Part shown: piece after piece, positions 36,236 through 48,510 of the stretch
Layout: each line of letters opens with the position of its first letter
Numbering within the stretch: position 1 is the first letter of the stretch
DNA from: Lantana camara
Lineage: Eukaryota; Streptophyta; Magnoliopsida; Lamiales; Verbenaceae
Direction: 5' to 3'
DNA length: 64,000 nucleotides
NCBI GenBank assembly: GCA_037501455.1
Contig: CM074857.1
Span: forward strand, 106,735,501 to 106,799,500
Position numbers and translations under genes: made by a program
The notes under the pieces: model-generated
Seen by the model: the letters and a program-made list of their open reading frames with translations, nothing else
Database searches by the model: none
What the model was told of the DNA's origin: nothing

Positions 36236-39200
36236 TCAATGCATTGAGTTGAACCGCTTGCTGAATCGCCTTGAAAACATACGGGGAAATGTTCGAACCT
36301 CGCTCAGCAATTGAGAACGGTCTGACAGGCCATTCGCGAGGCCTGATGAAATGTGCTCCGTTGATCCAATATCACAATTCGTTCGCTCTGCTTTATCATC
36401 GTTGGAATCAGAAGGCGATGCTGCCTTTTGATTCTGAGTAACTATCTTTATGTGGAACAGAGGCAGGTCATCTGCCAGCTGCAAAGGTTGTGACTGTTTC
36501 GAGACCGGTCCTATATCTTCAGCGTAATCCTCCACCGGAAAATTACCATCTCCGTACCAATAAGCAACCAACCAATAAACTGCAAAGTTCATCATACTCA
36601 AACCTGTCAAAATCGCGTAGTACTTATCCAAATGACTATGTTTGACATCATTTTTAAACAGGTCGTTCAAAATGAGGATCCAAACTACACTCCAGAACTT
36701 CCCCACTCCCATCACACACTTTCCAAACGAAGGCCCGTATCTTGAAATGGACTTAGAAACCTGAGAATCGAAGAATTTCTCTAGCCCATCTCCAGAAAGT
36801 CCCTCCATGGCTCCCAGCAAAAGATACTGAGGAACCATCCTGAAAACGTAAGTTAATCCCCTCGTTTCCCATTCTTGTTTTGTGCTCACCAAATTCAACC
36901 AATGAAGTGCGTTTATCCAAGCGGCGATGCAGCAGAGAAGGCAGCAGATCATGCCTATACCGATCCTGACAAGTATCAACCTTTGTACAATATTGTTGTT
37001 CTTTTTCTTGCCGATCTTTTCAAGAACGTGGTCGGATATTTCTGCTACGACGAACTGTGTGAATCTCTCCAGAATTATGAAGAAGACGACTGGGAACTCC
37101 TTGTTGAATTTGATGTATTTAGCTTCTTCAAGGAAGAAAGTGCTCCCGGTGGCGGTAACTAGACTAAATGTGAGGAAAGTTGGCCATAAAGGAAGCATCT
37201 TTAGCAAGAACTTCACTCCCATCACTTGATCAGCTGTGCAAAAGTTCTTGTTTCCTGGGTTTTCCTGATCTTGTACCACAATAGCAGCTTTATCTAACCA
37301 TCTGTTATTTCAAATGGCATTGATTAACATGGAATAGTCAGATGTAAATATTTCTATGGAATAAGCAGTAACAACACTGGAACTATATGCCTAGTATTCA
37401 TAATGTAAAGACTTATAATTAGTGTCTTTGAGTTGTGTCCCATTGATATTCCACCTAATGGCGCGGACAAACGTGGCGCCGCTAATGGGCTTGCACAGAT
37501 GGTGGCGGATGGTGCTGGCTATAAGCTCGGAGACGATCTCTTCATATTGTTGGAATTTTTCGAATTCGTTGGATTTCTTTGAAAGGGTTATACGACAAGG
37601 ACACAACTACACAAATATTTTAAAAAATTTTAGGACACGACATGATTACAACACATGGGTCCAACACGTATATATTTTATATAAATAAATATATTTTATA
37701 TGTAAACAAAAATATTTTATAAGTGTGATTTATGTAAAATAAAATATTTAAAAAAGTATGTATAAATAAAAACTAGAATAAATTTTGTTATTTCAGTTTA
37801 CTTCCCAAAAAATTCTAAAATATTAAAAATGCATAAAAACTTTATATAATTATAAAATTTGCCCCGCGGCGTCTGTGCCTTGTCAGACACTTCATCTCGC
37901 TGTGTCCGACACTTGTCCTATTTTTTTTTTTAATTTTTGTTTATTTCGGACAAATTTCAGCCGTGCCGGAGTTGTGTCCGGACACTGCACGGACCAAATT
38001 TTTGCCATGTCCGTGCTTTCCACGTTATACTAGATATCAAGTTGAATTTTAAGATGGTTTGACTCTCATCGCACATAGTTGGGAAACCAGCATCGATCCT
38101 CTCTAGAATTACCCATTCAATAGCATAAACGTTTGCTAACAATAGCCTTGCACCAAAATTAGAATAAGCACATGCACGAAGAGTACACACACCTCAACCA
38201 TGAGACATGAGGCTGAAGCTGCTCCGGCGACTGTTGATACTCCACATTCCTCTTCGCTACCGCCGTATACATCACCCCAAAAACATTACTAAGCGGACTG
38301 CCGGCTGGTTTTACACGAGTGTAAAATCTAGTACCCAACAAGAACCACAAGAATGCTACGCCCATCGCCACTGCTGACGCCATCGAAAGCACCTCAAATT
38401 TGTCGATTTTCCAAGATACTACAGTGGCAACAGTGGCTGCCATTTTTGAAGATACTATAATGGCAACAATGGCGGCCAACACCGAGACTATGTTCCACCA
38501 GAACTTGCCGCGGCTGATGGCTCTCCCTTCATATTCTTGTATTCTTTTCTCATCATCATCTTTCGTCAATATTTGACCACCAAGAAATGATTTCAGGGTT
38601 ACCCTTTCTGCTGATTGTGATAGAGTTATTAGCACTATTGCAGTGAAGAATATGCCATGGTGAACAACCCCAGCTTCTTCTCCACTTACTGCAATTGTAG
38701 ATAGCACCAATCCCTACCAAAAAACGCGAGGAAATTTAGGAACGGATTGAGATTTTGGACGAAGGACGAGATCGAAAAAAAAAAAATTACTGTACTCCTG
38801 AATATTAATCAAGAACTACAATGGATTCTTGACTTGACTTCGGATACCTTCAAACAAAATATTCACTTCATCGGCTTCTTCTTTTGAAAATCCACTTCTT
38901 ACCTTCATTGTACTATTCTTTAACATCAACAGAAAATGAAGTCCACGGACCATGCATATTTATTGGGTCAATATTAGTTTGTCCGATGCCAATTCCAGTG
39001 ATTAGTCCCTTAATATATTGTTGAATAACATATGTTTATAATGTTTTTGATCCTCGAGGCACGGTTATAATATCAAAATATATACTTACAACTATGTAAA
39101 GGATGGTGGAGGTAATCAACAAGGGGAAGAGCCCCGAATAAGCATCAGATATATAAGCAAAGAAAATCTGCAAAACTTCATAAGCTCCATCTTTAAAATT

Positions 39201-39622
39201 CACAATTGCAACAGCGGTTGACAGATTTAGTTCTTCCCACTCATCAGTGATATGCGTTACCAAGATATTGAAAACTGCGTACTCCACGAATCGATACGTT
39301 AATAACAGGCCTACATGTAAGTCAGACCAGTTGAATGTTAATTTATTTTTATTTATCACAATAACTACAAGAAAACTCTGGACACACCAAAAAATAAAAA
39401 AGATAAGATAAGATAAATTACCACGGATATTTCCCTCGGAATTCTGCAGATTTTTTGTAGTGCAAAAATTTAATGAGAATAAAATTGTATAATGACATGA
39501 TTGATACTATTACCTAAGACGAAGAAGATTGACTTGGAGAAGATAACATAGTAACGGAAGTTGTTGAGGAACCAAGCAATGATCACCTTCATGGTTGCAG
39601 GAGAGCTCTCTGCTGAATGCAT
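36236..39622 (-). CDS. NPF (NRT1/PTR) family proton-coupled transporter, intact tandem copy
   Basis: Exons 39622-39514, 39310-39090, 38713-38193 and 37301-36236 join in phase (109+221+521+1066 bases) into about 638 codons with GT-AG introns. Start is set at MHSAESSPATM, conserved in the left copy. Major-facilitator features: FVEYAVFNILVTHIT and SGLFPLLITSTILYI (exon 2); LITLSQSAERVTLKSFL, AVAMGVAFLWFLLGTRFYT and KPAGSPL (exon 3); VMGVKFLLKMLPLWPTF, YGPSFGKCVMGVGKFWS and LDKYYAIL...VYWLVAYWYG (exon 4). The last are the canonical final helices of the family, which moves nitrate, peptides or hormones at a membrane. Odd points: the ExxER motif of helix 1 is not present (LLTYRF at that place), and a hydrophilic tail of about 100 residues follows helix 12. 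The substrate cannot be read from sequence. Confidence 0.88.
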
Positions 39623-39802
39623 TTGTTTTACAGCATGCAGCAAGGAAGGAGACAAATATAATAAAGGTGCATTTTTCACTTTGCCTCCACTATTTTATGC
39701 ATGTAGCAGTTTGTCCCTTCAAATCATGGGAACCTATATTTTCGTCCTCTCCAAGTTCATATTGAGGTTTTGAAAAAAGAATTTTGAATTTAATAATAAA
39801 TA

Positions 39803-40176
39803 GGGAAAATTACATCCAATTACCTTTAGGTTTAACCTAATTACAACTCAATCCCTATTCTTTGCGTATTTACCATATAATCCCTAAACTTTATATTTCA
39901 TTTGAGGACCCTGACGTCCGTTAGGATTCCGTTAAGTTGATCAGTTATCCTTTCGAAATTCCAAAAAGAACAGGGATCGTTTTGTTATTAAAAAGAAACT
40001 GTAGGGATGTATTTGTAATAAATTCAGAGCCAATTTAAGAAGGACAACTAACCAACCTAACGGGCGTCAGGGACTTCAAAAGAATGTAAAGTTTAGGGAC
40101 TACATGGTAAATATACAAAGAATAGAGATTGAACTGTAATTAGATCAAACGTGGGGTAGTTGGATGTAATTATCCC
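39803..40176. mobile_element. MULE-type MITE, 374 bp
   Basis: Perfect 9-bp TSD taataaata (39794-39802 and 40177-40185). Ends GGGAAAATTACATCC and GGGATAATTACATCC open inverted repeats of about 120 bp, including TTTACCAT-TA-TCCCTAAACTTTA. Noncoding. The left NPF unit lacks it (empty site near 18445). Confidence 0.8.
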
Positions 40177-40200
40177 TAATAAATATAAATAATTAAAAAA

Positions 40201-40600
40201 TATATTTACATCTGACTACCCTGCATTTAGGCCTAATTACAACGCAATTCATCTAAATCAAGAAATTACATTTTAGCCCTAACTTGTGAGAACTGTTTGT
40301 GGTCCTTGAAGTCCGTTGGGGTTCTGTTATATCATTCCAAGAATACCCCGATTTGTTGTTAAATTCATAATTTGTAGGGATCGTTTTGTTTATAGTTGTA
40401 AAGTTTAGGGATGATTTTGTAATTTTGATCATACATTCAGTGTAATTCGCATACAATCGTTAGGGGCATATGTGTGTTTTACCCAATTCCGTTAGGGACC
40501 TCAGACCAAATAAGATTTATAGGGAATAAAGTGTAATTTCTCAATTTATATAGTGCATTGTAATTAAACCTAAATATAGGGTAATCAAATGTAAATTTAA
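40201..40600. mobile_element. second MITE, adjacent to the previous one
   Basis: TATATTTACATCTGACTACCCTGCATTTAGG at the left is mirrored by the complement of TTTACATTTGATTACCCTATATTTAGG at the right. Absent from the left NPF unit. Related in style to 39803-40176, but I could not define a clear TSD. Confidence 0.55.
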
Positions 40601-41838
40601 AAAGCTATAAACTAATGTGTGTTTGTGTGTTGCCAGTGTAATTGATTTTCGTATTGGAATAACATTCATTTGAAAGGCCTTAAGCAAAATAATAACATTA
40701 CTCAAAATAGAGTATAGATGTGGAGATTAGCTTAATTGGGATTGATTTATCTCTACTCGTTGCGGAACCAGTTTTAACCCGCAATGATTTGATTAAATGT
40801 CAAATAGATCGATTTTTTATAATAATTTAAAAAAATGAGAATTGTAACTTGGGACATTTATTTTAGTTCAAGATTATGCGACAACTGGAGGATGTAAAAA
40901 TATATTGTGTTGATCTATGATGTAAGGATACTTCTAAAAATATCATTTTATCTTTTTGTGTCGTGTTGTGTCGGACTCTCGTGTCTGACACTCCTTACGT
41001 GGAAAATTCAAGAAAAAATCCGTATTGTCGTACCCCTCTATATCGTGTCGTGTTCGTATCGCCGTGTCCGTATTCATGCATTATAATATGGGACAACAAA
41101 ATGTTAAATGCACATTGTACGGTGTAGGGACGGAGCCAGGATTTAATGTTGTGGGGGACGAAAATTTAAAATATAAAAAATGAAGGGGCAAAATCTTTAA
41201 TTGGGGGGCGAAAAATAAGAATATAAAAAAATTAAGGGATAAAAATATAAATATCTCAAAAATATGTATAAAAAATTAAAAATTTTCAAAGTTTAGGGGA
41301 GGAAAATATCATATTTTTAGGGCTCAATCATTCTGGTACTGATATTTTAAGGGCATCAATCATTCGGAATATCCCATCTACCCCCATAATGTGTTCTTTT
41401 TGTAAAGAGGTTTGGCTTATTATCACTTCCTCTGAATCGTTGTCTACTCCTTTTTTGTGAGGCTTCTCTTTCTCAGCAATAATTCATGGTTTTCTTCAAC
41501 GAGTGGTTGGAAATTTAAGACTAGGGTCAACATGTTAATCAATTTTAATATATGATGTACGAATATTTTTTAAAATATCATTTTATCACTGCACATACTC
41601 ATGTGAAAATTCAAGAAAACATTGTGAGCCGATGACGTATCTATACCATTGCATCCGTACCATGCATCATCTATAGTTTAACTTTTAATACACGACCACT
41701 TTTAAGAATATAATTTTATTATGCCGTGTCAATTATTTCTTACAAAGAAAATTCAAAAAAAATCTGCAACGTCATAACCATACACTATAGAGTTTATTTG
41801 AGTAAGATAAAATGAATATATGATTCCAATGCATCTAT
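40601..41838. repeat. upstream duplicated flank of the right NPF copy
   Basis: Aligns with 18480-19097 and then 24655-25230. It contains TATGATGCACGG-type repeats at about 40915-41085 and 41555-41675. No coding sequence is supported. The duplication is recognisable up to GCATCTAT at 41838, where the next copia begins. Confidence 0.65.
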
Positions 41839-43015
41839 TGTTGACTTTGATATTTTAGGAAAGATTTCCCTATCCTTGTATTAGCTTTCTCTGTAAGGTT
41901 TGTTTTACACAACATTAAGAACAATGAAATAAAGGACATCTTTCTCTCATACTTTTACCTTTCAACATGGCATCAGAGCCATACGGTCCTAAGGATCATT
42001 AACCGGCGTCATCATCTGCCAAACAACACAACGGGGCAATGGGCAACGACGCTGAAGCATCATCGCCGACACTGTCCGAGGCAGCCACAGCCTTGTCCCA
42101 ACAAATAGCCATACTCCTGCAACAACATAAACCACAACCACAATCAAACTCCGATAGTCAAGTGACTATCGACCTTAAATTAAATAATGACAACTATGTT
42201 TTATGGGCTAAAATGCTCGAGATTGCAATCGGAGCACGTCGGTGTCTCAGCCACTTAACCGGACAACCACCGCCACCGTCAGAAAAAGAAGAAGCATACC
42301 AGACATGGAGACAACGTGATCTCCAAGTGTTCAGTTGGATTACACAAGCTATTGACCCATCCTTGGTAACCCAATTTATTCATTACCCCACTGCGAGGGA
42401 GCTATGGAAGACAGCCTACAAATTTTCGATCTCATGACCAGAGCAGATCGAATTAGACAAGAACAGACAACCCTTGAAGAATATTTTAGCACAAGCAAAA
42501 GCTTATGGGCAGAAATTGATCGCAGACGACCCAATCCAATGGAGTTTCCAAAAGATATCACTAAATACAATCAGATTCAGCAAGAACACCGAGTCTTCAA
42601 GTTTCTTTCTGTATCAAATCCCGAATATGACGCCATAACTAGGGATATCTTAAAGGAAACGGAGTTACCCTCAGTAGATGCCGCCTATGCGACCGTTTGC
42701 CGGAAAGCCGCCCGGAGGACCATTTTGGGGTCGACGGCAGCCTCCAACGAAGCTACTCCATCATCGGGCCTTGGAACGGGTCTAGTCGTACAGGGACAAG
42801 GGGCGAAATCTCGCCTATCGAATCAGAAGCCCTTGCGCCGGTCAGATTCGCCGTGAAACACGTCGGCATCATCATCCCAGAACAAATCCGAACTGGAATG
42901 CGAGTACTGCGGCAAGAAAGGCCATCTCCAAAAAGGGTGCTTTGAAATAATTGGCTACTCAGACTGGTGGGAGCCAAGAGAAAAGAAAGGAGATCCGGGA
43001 AACATACATGTATAA
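41839..43015 (+). mobile_element. 5' portion of a Ty1/copia element with 129-bp LTR
   Basis: A short LTR (41839-41967, TGTTGACTTTG...TTTCAACA) is followed directly by the PBS TGGCATCAGAGC (41968-41979) and a gag gene. All similarity stops just after the zinc knuckle near 43015: no protease, integrase, reverse transcriptase or 3' LTR follows. The LTR abuts the end of the NPF duplication, and the left unit continues without it. Confidence 0.8.
42039..43014 (+). pseudogene. copia gag, frameshifted and truncated
   Basis: Starts MGNDAEASSPT. It shows the gag motifs LNNDNYVLWAKMLEIAIGAR, FSWITQAIDPSL and FIHYPTARELW, then shifts frame near 42410-42430 to continue with IFDLMTRADRIRQ, LEEYFSTSKSLWAEIDRR and DAAYATVCRKAARRTIL. 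An in-frame TGA at about 42854 precedes the zinc knuckle CEYCGKKGHLQKGC followed by FEIIGYSDWW. The element ends a few codons later. Confidence 0.82.
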
Positions 43016-43578
43016 TAAAGCTTCAATTGCATTTTCAAGGGTTTCTTTCCATTGTTATGCAAAGGTTGCACGAAGCATCTCAAAACTATCTCCTGTATTG
43101 CCCATCGTATAGTTCATCTACAACGAGTAAACACTACATGGACCAAATAAAGAAACACCTATTGATTCCTACTGTATGGCGGAAATCATACAACAAACAT
43201 GACAATTTTCAAGAGCAATTCAAACTAATAGGGCAGACTCTCAAAGATTTGCGCAAGATTTTTGGCCTTAAGCAGGGGAGGAAGAGTGAGAGGATGAGGA
43301 GTAGAGGCAGAGGAAGAGGAAGAGGAGGGGGGAGCGGAAGCAAGGAATGTCGGCGGCTACGGCAGAGAAAAAAAAGATGGAATTGAAAGGAATTTAGGGC
43401 TTAGTGGGGCTTAAATACTTAAACTTTTTGGGTGTTTACAAAAGCGCCCCTGAAAGTTCTTTATATTACAAAATATTTATAACCGTTAATATAATAGCCG
43501 TTATTATAGCCGTTGGTGGGTTCCTTGGATTTATATTTATATAGGTCATTTGATTATCATTTAACGAATTTAAAGATC
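43016..43578 (+). other. upstream region of the GRF gene, no confident gene
   Basis: A plus-strand open stretch here (42967-43386) ends in a purine-rich RGRGRGRGGG repeat. It has no recognisable domain and begins inside the copia fragment, so I do not call it. A TATA-like ATTTATATTTATATAG at about 43528-43543 precedes the GRF start codon. Confidence 0.4.
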
Positions 43579-43746
43579 ATGGCAAGTTCAGCTAGCTCTA
43601 CTTATACCCAGAAAAAAACATTGAGATATAGAAAGGAGAAGTGCAGGGAATGCGATCAGTGGACTACAATAAAGGTGGTAGAGAGAGATAATTTGAATCG
43701 GGGAAGACTATTTTATTGGTGCAATCAGCTTTCTCATTGGTGTAAC

Positions 43747-46700
43747 TGTAGCACCCGAGCGTAAGGTACCACATCCCCCGCACCGAGACCCGACCCGTAT
43801 ATGAAATGGAAGTTCATACACGTGCCAAATCCACGGCGAACGGGGACACAACACACACGCTATGCTAGGCGGGACTAACCCTTGAACCATTCAACTCAAG
43901 AAACATAAAATCAGAGTTAAATGAAATTCGCGGAAGCAAGAATAACATAGCATATATACAGTGAGCTAACAAGCTCCAAAAATCAATATACAAGAGCATT
44001 CAAATATGCAAGGCACTCACGGCCTACAAAATCATAACGCTCCAATCCAAACTATGATCAAATACAAAAGTAGTAACAAGAGTATGAATATGAGACTGAA
44101 AAGAAGTGCTAAACATAAATGCAAGACCTAGACGACTTGTATTCCCGCCTAGCACTCCTATACCTGCACAAAACAGCTGAAAACAACCGGGTTCAGTCTA
44201 AAAGAGACTGGTGGGTATAAAAATGGGGCATAAGATATATAATATCGCATAAATTAAACACATACATGCAAGTCCTAATCCCGTGTGAAGTTTGACAAGA
44301 ATTTACCAAGTGGTTAAAACAATAGAAAACATCAACGGGATTACGACATTCATATTCATTCATAATTGTTCATAAGGGTTTAAGCTCGGCGAGTGAGCGT
44401 GCACAATCTCCAACCTTCTCCTCGTGTAATCATATCATAATTAGTGGTTATCACACATATCTATCGTGCACATACAAAATGATCATAATCATACATATAC
44501 ACCTTCTTCCTCCGGGTGGTGGACAAGTTAGCTAGACCTGACCACCGAATCATACATAATGGCTAGTGAGGTACATGAATCCTCAAAAGCCCGACTTGCG
44601 TTTCCTCGTCAAAACTCCTAACGAGGTCCGTATCATCGTAGATTTGGTTGGAACTAGTATATGGGATCCCCGTCAGCCCTTGCTTCCTCGGTTAGCCACA
44701 TATACTAAGTCCCGGGGCCCGTGAATATAACATACATGCAATCTCGCCAAAACATAAGGTAGGGTTTCATATATAAAAGGGGTCATACGTTTGAAATCAT
44801 TTACCCAAAATGACTCGATTTATATAAATATATAATTTTGGTTTAAAACTTTGCACATAAGGGATTTATAGGGTTGTTTTAACTAATAGAAGAAAAACCC
44901 ACCTTTACCAAAGCAAAATAAAGGCACAAGCGTCTCAATGCTCGTCCTCGTCTCTGACCAAACCCGAATCTGTGTAAAAGAAAAGACATGAGACTCAATG
45001 ACCACATATGACGCTCGGCAATGAAGTGAATATGACATGAATGCATAAATGATCATGGTATATCATTAAAATGTTCATGTGCACGATTAAGGAATTTAAA
45101 TCATATAATCATTCATTCGTTCATATATTTCATTCAATTTCATAATTTCATAAATTCATAACATTCATATAATTTTCATGAATTCATAATATTCATAAAT
45201 TCATAAATTCATAACATTTAAAACATTTATAATGCATATCAATTAATCTAAAATTCACATTTAGGAATAAAATAAATAATTGAAACGTTCGAACAATGGT
45301 CAGTAGAATAAATACGCGAAATTGAAACCAATTAATTTCAATAATTAAATTAAATCAAATAATATTTGAAATATATATAAATATATATATATATAATATA
45401 ATATAATAAATATAATCATATAATACATACAATATATATATATAATATATATAACATATATACATATACACGTACACACTCACACACCCCATGCATGCAA
45501 TATATATATATACTATACACTATATACAAACCATGCATGCAATCTCACTCACACACAGCCATGCATATATATATATACAATCACACAACCAAGCATGCAA
45601 GGAATAACAACAGCAGCAGCAGCAGTAGCCGTCCCAGAAACGCAGCAACAAACCAAGAAAAACGGGGTGACACCCCCGTGTCACCCTCAAAGCCTGGACC
45701 GAGACACCCCCGTGTCTCGGTACAGAAATCCCATGCCAAGTCTGCACCCCCGTTCCACGTTGGAAAGGCGAGAGCTGACACCCCCGTGTCTCACAGCAGC
45801 CCCTCCCCTGTTTCGGACAGCAAAATGGCGCAGAAAAGCAGCAACTCCATGCAAGAATTTCAGGCAAGAAAGGTAGCAAAATTGAGCAGGCAAAGCTGCA
45901 AGAAACTCATCTAAACTACCCCCCCACCAAGACAAGGAAATGACAGCAAAAGCATGAAGGAGTGACAGCAGTTTTACAGCAACCTCACAGCGTGAAAAAA
46001 CAGGGCACCGTTGCGGGAAGAACAGGGTAAGAACAATTCAATCCTTCTCCATCTATTTACTCAGTTAAGGCCAACAAATAAGCAGCAAAATATCATGTAT
46101 TCAACAAGTAAATCAGTTCCAAAAGTGATCAATCAAAGCATGGAAGCATACGTGACCTTCATGTGGAATTTCTGAAAATTTCATAAATGATATCTCATAT
46201 ATATCTCAACAAACACGAAAGCAAAGATCATAATTGATATGAGGATGTTAAAACAATTAATCTCAGGCTTGGAATCAATCAAAACCATAAAGAATCGAAG
46301 AGGATCAAGAATTTGCCCAAAACTCCAATTTTCGGTAAAAAGGCCAAAAATGATTAAACCATGCTCAAAATCATGAATGAAAGGATGAAAATGATCAGAA
46401 TTAATCATACAATACAACCCTAAGCTTACCTTGATGATTGGTTGAAGTTTGGATGAGAATCGAACTCCAAAATCTCCAAAGTTGAAGGGTTACGGGACTG
46501 GCAGGAGATGCAGTAGCTTTGGCTGAGTTTTTGGGGATGGTGAGAGGGTTATCTCTGTTAAAGCTTGAAATATCTAGATAGGTGGTTGAGTTAGGGTTTA
46601 AAGGAATCCAACCATGGTTAATTTGGTTGTGGTTTGGCCAAGTTATGGATGAATTAGTGCAACAAGGTCAAGTTGGATGCCGTTTCGTTTTTCGGTTGGA

Positions 46701-47526
46701 TTTCGGAGTTTCAAATGAATTAGGAAAATTATAAGGCTAAGTTTACTAAACTCGAATTTTCGTTACGAGTTCAGCGGAGTTGACGGAACTCGAATCCGAG
46801 TTCCCGAGCTCAAGATATTAAATTCGGAACCAAGGGTACGCTAAGTGCTCGTTAGCTCCCGTTTTGGTTCCTCAATTAAAATTTAATTCGTTAACATAAC
46901 AAATGAATTCAAAAACATAAATTGAGCATAAAATCATGTTCATAACACATATACGTACAACATATTACAAATTTGTGGCAATTTAATATCATATCATATA
47001 AGAACGAAGCACAAAATAAACGAACAACTTAATCATGCAATTCATGCATAATGTATAAAATTCCCATGCACAATTCATAAACTCCATGCATGAATATTTT
47101 AATCCCATGCAAAAATATAAAATTCATGCAAAATTATATTCCCATGCATAATTATGATTTCTCATGCATAAATATATTAATTTGCATGCATAAATAAGAT
47201 CTTCATGCATATATATATATTGTACGTATAAATATATATATATATATATGAATAATCAATTAATTAATTAAAACATGATTAGTTAACATAACATATAATT
47301 AGCATAATCATTAAACTAATAATAATATAATTAAACATATATATATATATAATACGAGACATACATATATAAAATTAATAATATTAAAATAAAATATTAT
47401 AATAAAATATAATAAAATAATAACAATTATAATAAAATTAAATATAAAACACGTAAAACAATTAATTCGCGCAATTAAGTAAACACATACGCTCTACCTT
47501 TACGTCCGAAAAGTCGGGGCGTTACA
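43747..47526 (-). mobile_element. 3.78-kb solo LTR, probably Ty3/gypsy (Tekay/Del-like)
   Basis: Begins TGTAGCACCC and ends GGGCGTTACA, flanked by the 5-bp TSD gtaac (43742-43746 and 47527-47531). There is no internal region, PBS, PPT or ORF. The minus orientation is inferred from TGTAACGCCCCGA as a typical plant gypsy LTR start. Contents are AT-rich microsatellite DNA (45360-45560, 47210-47420) and a short GC-rich part with GACACCCCCGTGTC inverted repeats (45665-45800). A solo LTR is what remains after recombination between two LTRs of a full element. Confidence 0.8.
45665..45800. repeat. GACAC-CCCC-GTGTC inverted repeats in the solo LTR
   Basis: Perfect units: GGGTGACAC/GTGTCACCC (45665-45673 and 45678-45686) and CCGAGACAC/GTGTCTCGG (45699-45707 and 45712-45720). 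Partial units lie near 45747 (CACCCCCGTTCC) and 45777-45791. The second unit is followed by TACAGA, as in the Athila array. Confidence 0.75.
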
Positions 47527-47737
47527 GTAACCCTGTGGTCGAAGATCAGTACCCATATAATGACGAAGGTGGTGACGTTTCGAGCCGGAGGACACCAATC
47601 GTTACAGCTGGAGGAGAACAGAATATGGTGTACAAGTTGGTAGTAGGCCAGATGCTTATTTTAACAGTAATTCTGGTTATTTGGATTGTAAAACTCACAA
47701 TGTAACTGGTGTTGTATTGTGTAATAAAATCAAATGT

Positions 47738-48510
47738 AGCACTCGATCGTGGGTATCTATCACTAGATCCTCAATCATAATGGCCGCTTTTAATTTTTTT
47801 TTAATATTTTTCCAAGCTTCCACGCACCATCTTTTGGCTTTCCACACACACTGCATGTTGATCTTGATAAATTTGGATTTATTTGGTGCAACATTGGGGT
47901 GTAACCCCAAAACCCAAGCCATTATCATAGACTAGTTTCTTGAGAGTTGGGAGGAACCCCACGCTTGGGTTCTCCAGGATTGCAGGTAAAGGGAGGGGCA
48001 TATCTATCGAGCTATCGTGGGTATCTATCACTAGATCCTCCATCAGAATGGCCGCTTTTAATTTTTTTTATATTTTTCCAAGCTTCCATACCCCAACTGT
48101 AGGCTTTTCCACACACAATGCATGTTGATCTTGATAAATTTGGATTTTTTTGGTGCAACATTGGGGTGTAACCCCAAAACCCAAGCCATTATCATAGACT
48201 AGTTCCTTGAGAGTTGGGAGGAACCCCACGCTTGGGTTCGCCAGGATTGCACACAACCGCCCAAACGTGATGGAACAGGCTCCCCAAGGGTGTAGGGCAA
48301 GATAAGGGACGCTAATCTTCATTTTGGGCCAAAGGGAGGGGCATATCCATCGAGCGATCGTGGGTATCTATCACTAGATCCTCCATCAGAATGGCCGCTT
48401 TTAATTTTTTTTATATTTTTCCAAGCTTCCACACCCCAACCGTAAGCTTTTCCACACACACAACCGCCCAAACATGATGGAACAGACTCCCCAAGGCGGG
48501 CCAAAAGTTG
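47738..48510. repeat. tandem repeat, 2.5 units of about 275-340 bp
   Basis: Three units start near 47745, 48015 and 48354 with GTGGGTATCTATCACTAGATC, then ATGGCCGCTTTTAATTT and TTTTTCCAAGCTTCCA. Units 1 and 2 also share GGTGTAACCCCAAAACCCAA and GAGGAACCCCACGCTTGGG; unit 3 is shortened. The phrase TATCTATCACTAGATCC recurs inside an intron of the next gene (51380-51424), so the array is connected with that gene's intronic minisatellite. No ORF is supported. Confidence 0.75.

Larger units (their letters stand above)
43579..47705 (+). pseudogene. small GRF-type zinc-finger membrane protein gene, interrupted by a solo LTR
   Basis: Part 1 (43579-43746) encodes MASSASSTYTQKKTLRYRKE and a GRF-like zinc finger (CRECDQWTTIKVVERDN, then GRLFYWC and HWC). 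Part 2 (47532-47705) encodes a short acidic linker and a C-terminal hydrophobic segment (LVVGQMLILTVILVIWIV). The two parts are in one frame (168 and 174 bases) once the LTR and one TSD copy are ignored, giving 113 residues with no other lesion. Plant proteins with an N-terminal GRF finger and a terminal membrane segment are known, and the length fits. GRF fingers bind single-stranded nucleic acid in other proteins; the role here is unknown. Translation now enters the LTR and stops within four codons. Confidence 0.72.

Noticed and set aside
42967..43386. 139-codon ORF with RGRGRGRGGG tail
   Set aside because: Begins inside the truncated copia gag and ends in a purine-rich simple repeat; no domain seen.
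45495..45914. Overlapping ORFs on both strands in the solo LTR
   Set aside because: They come from the GC-rich palindromic part of the LTR and lack protein-like composition.
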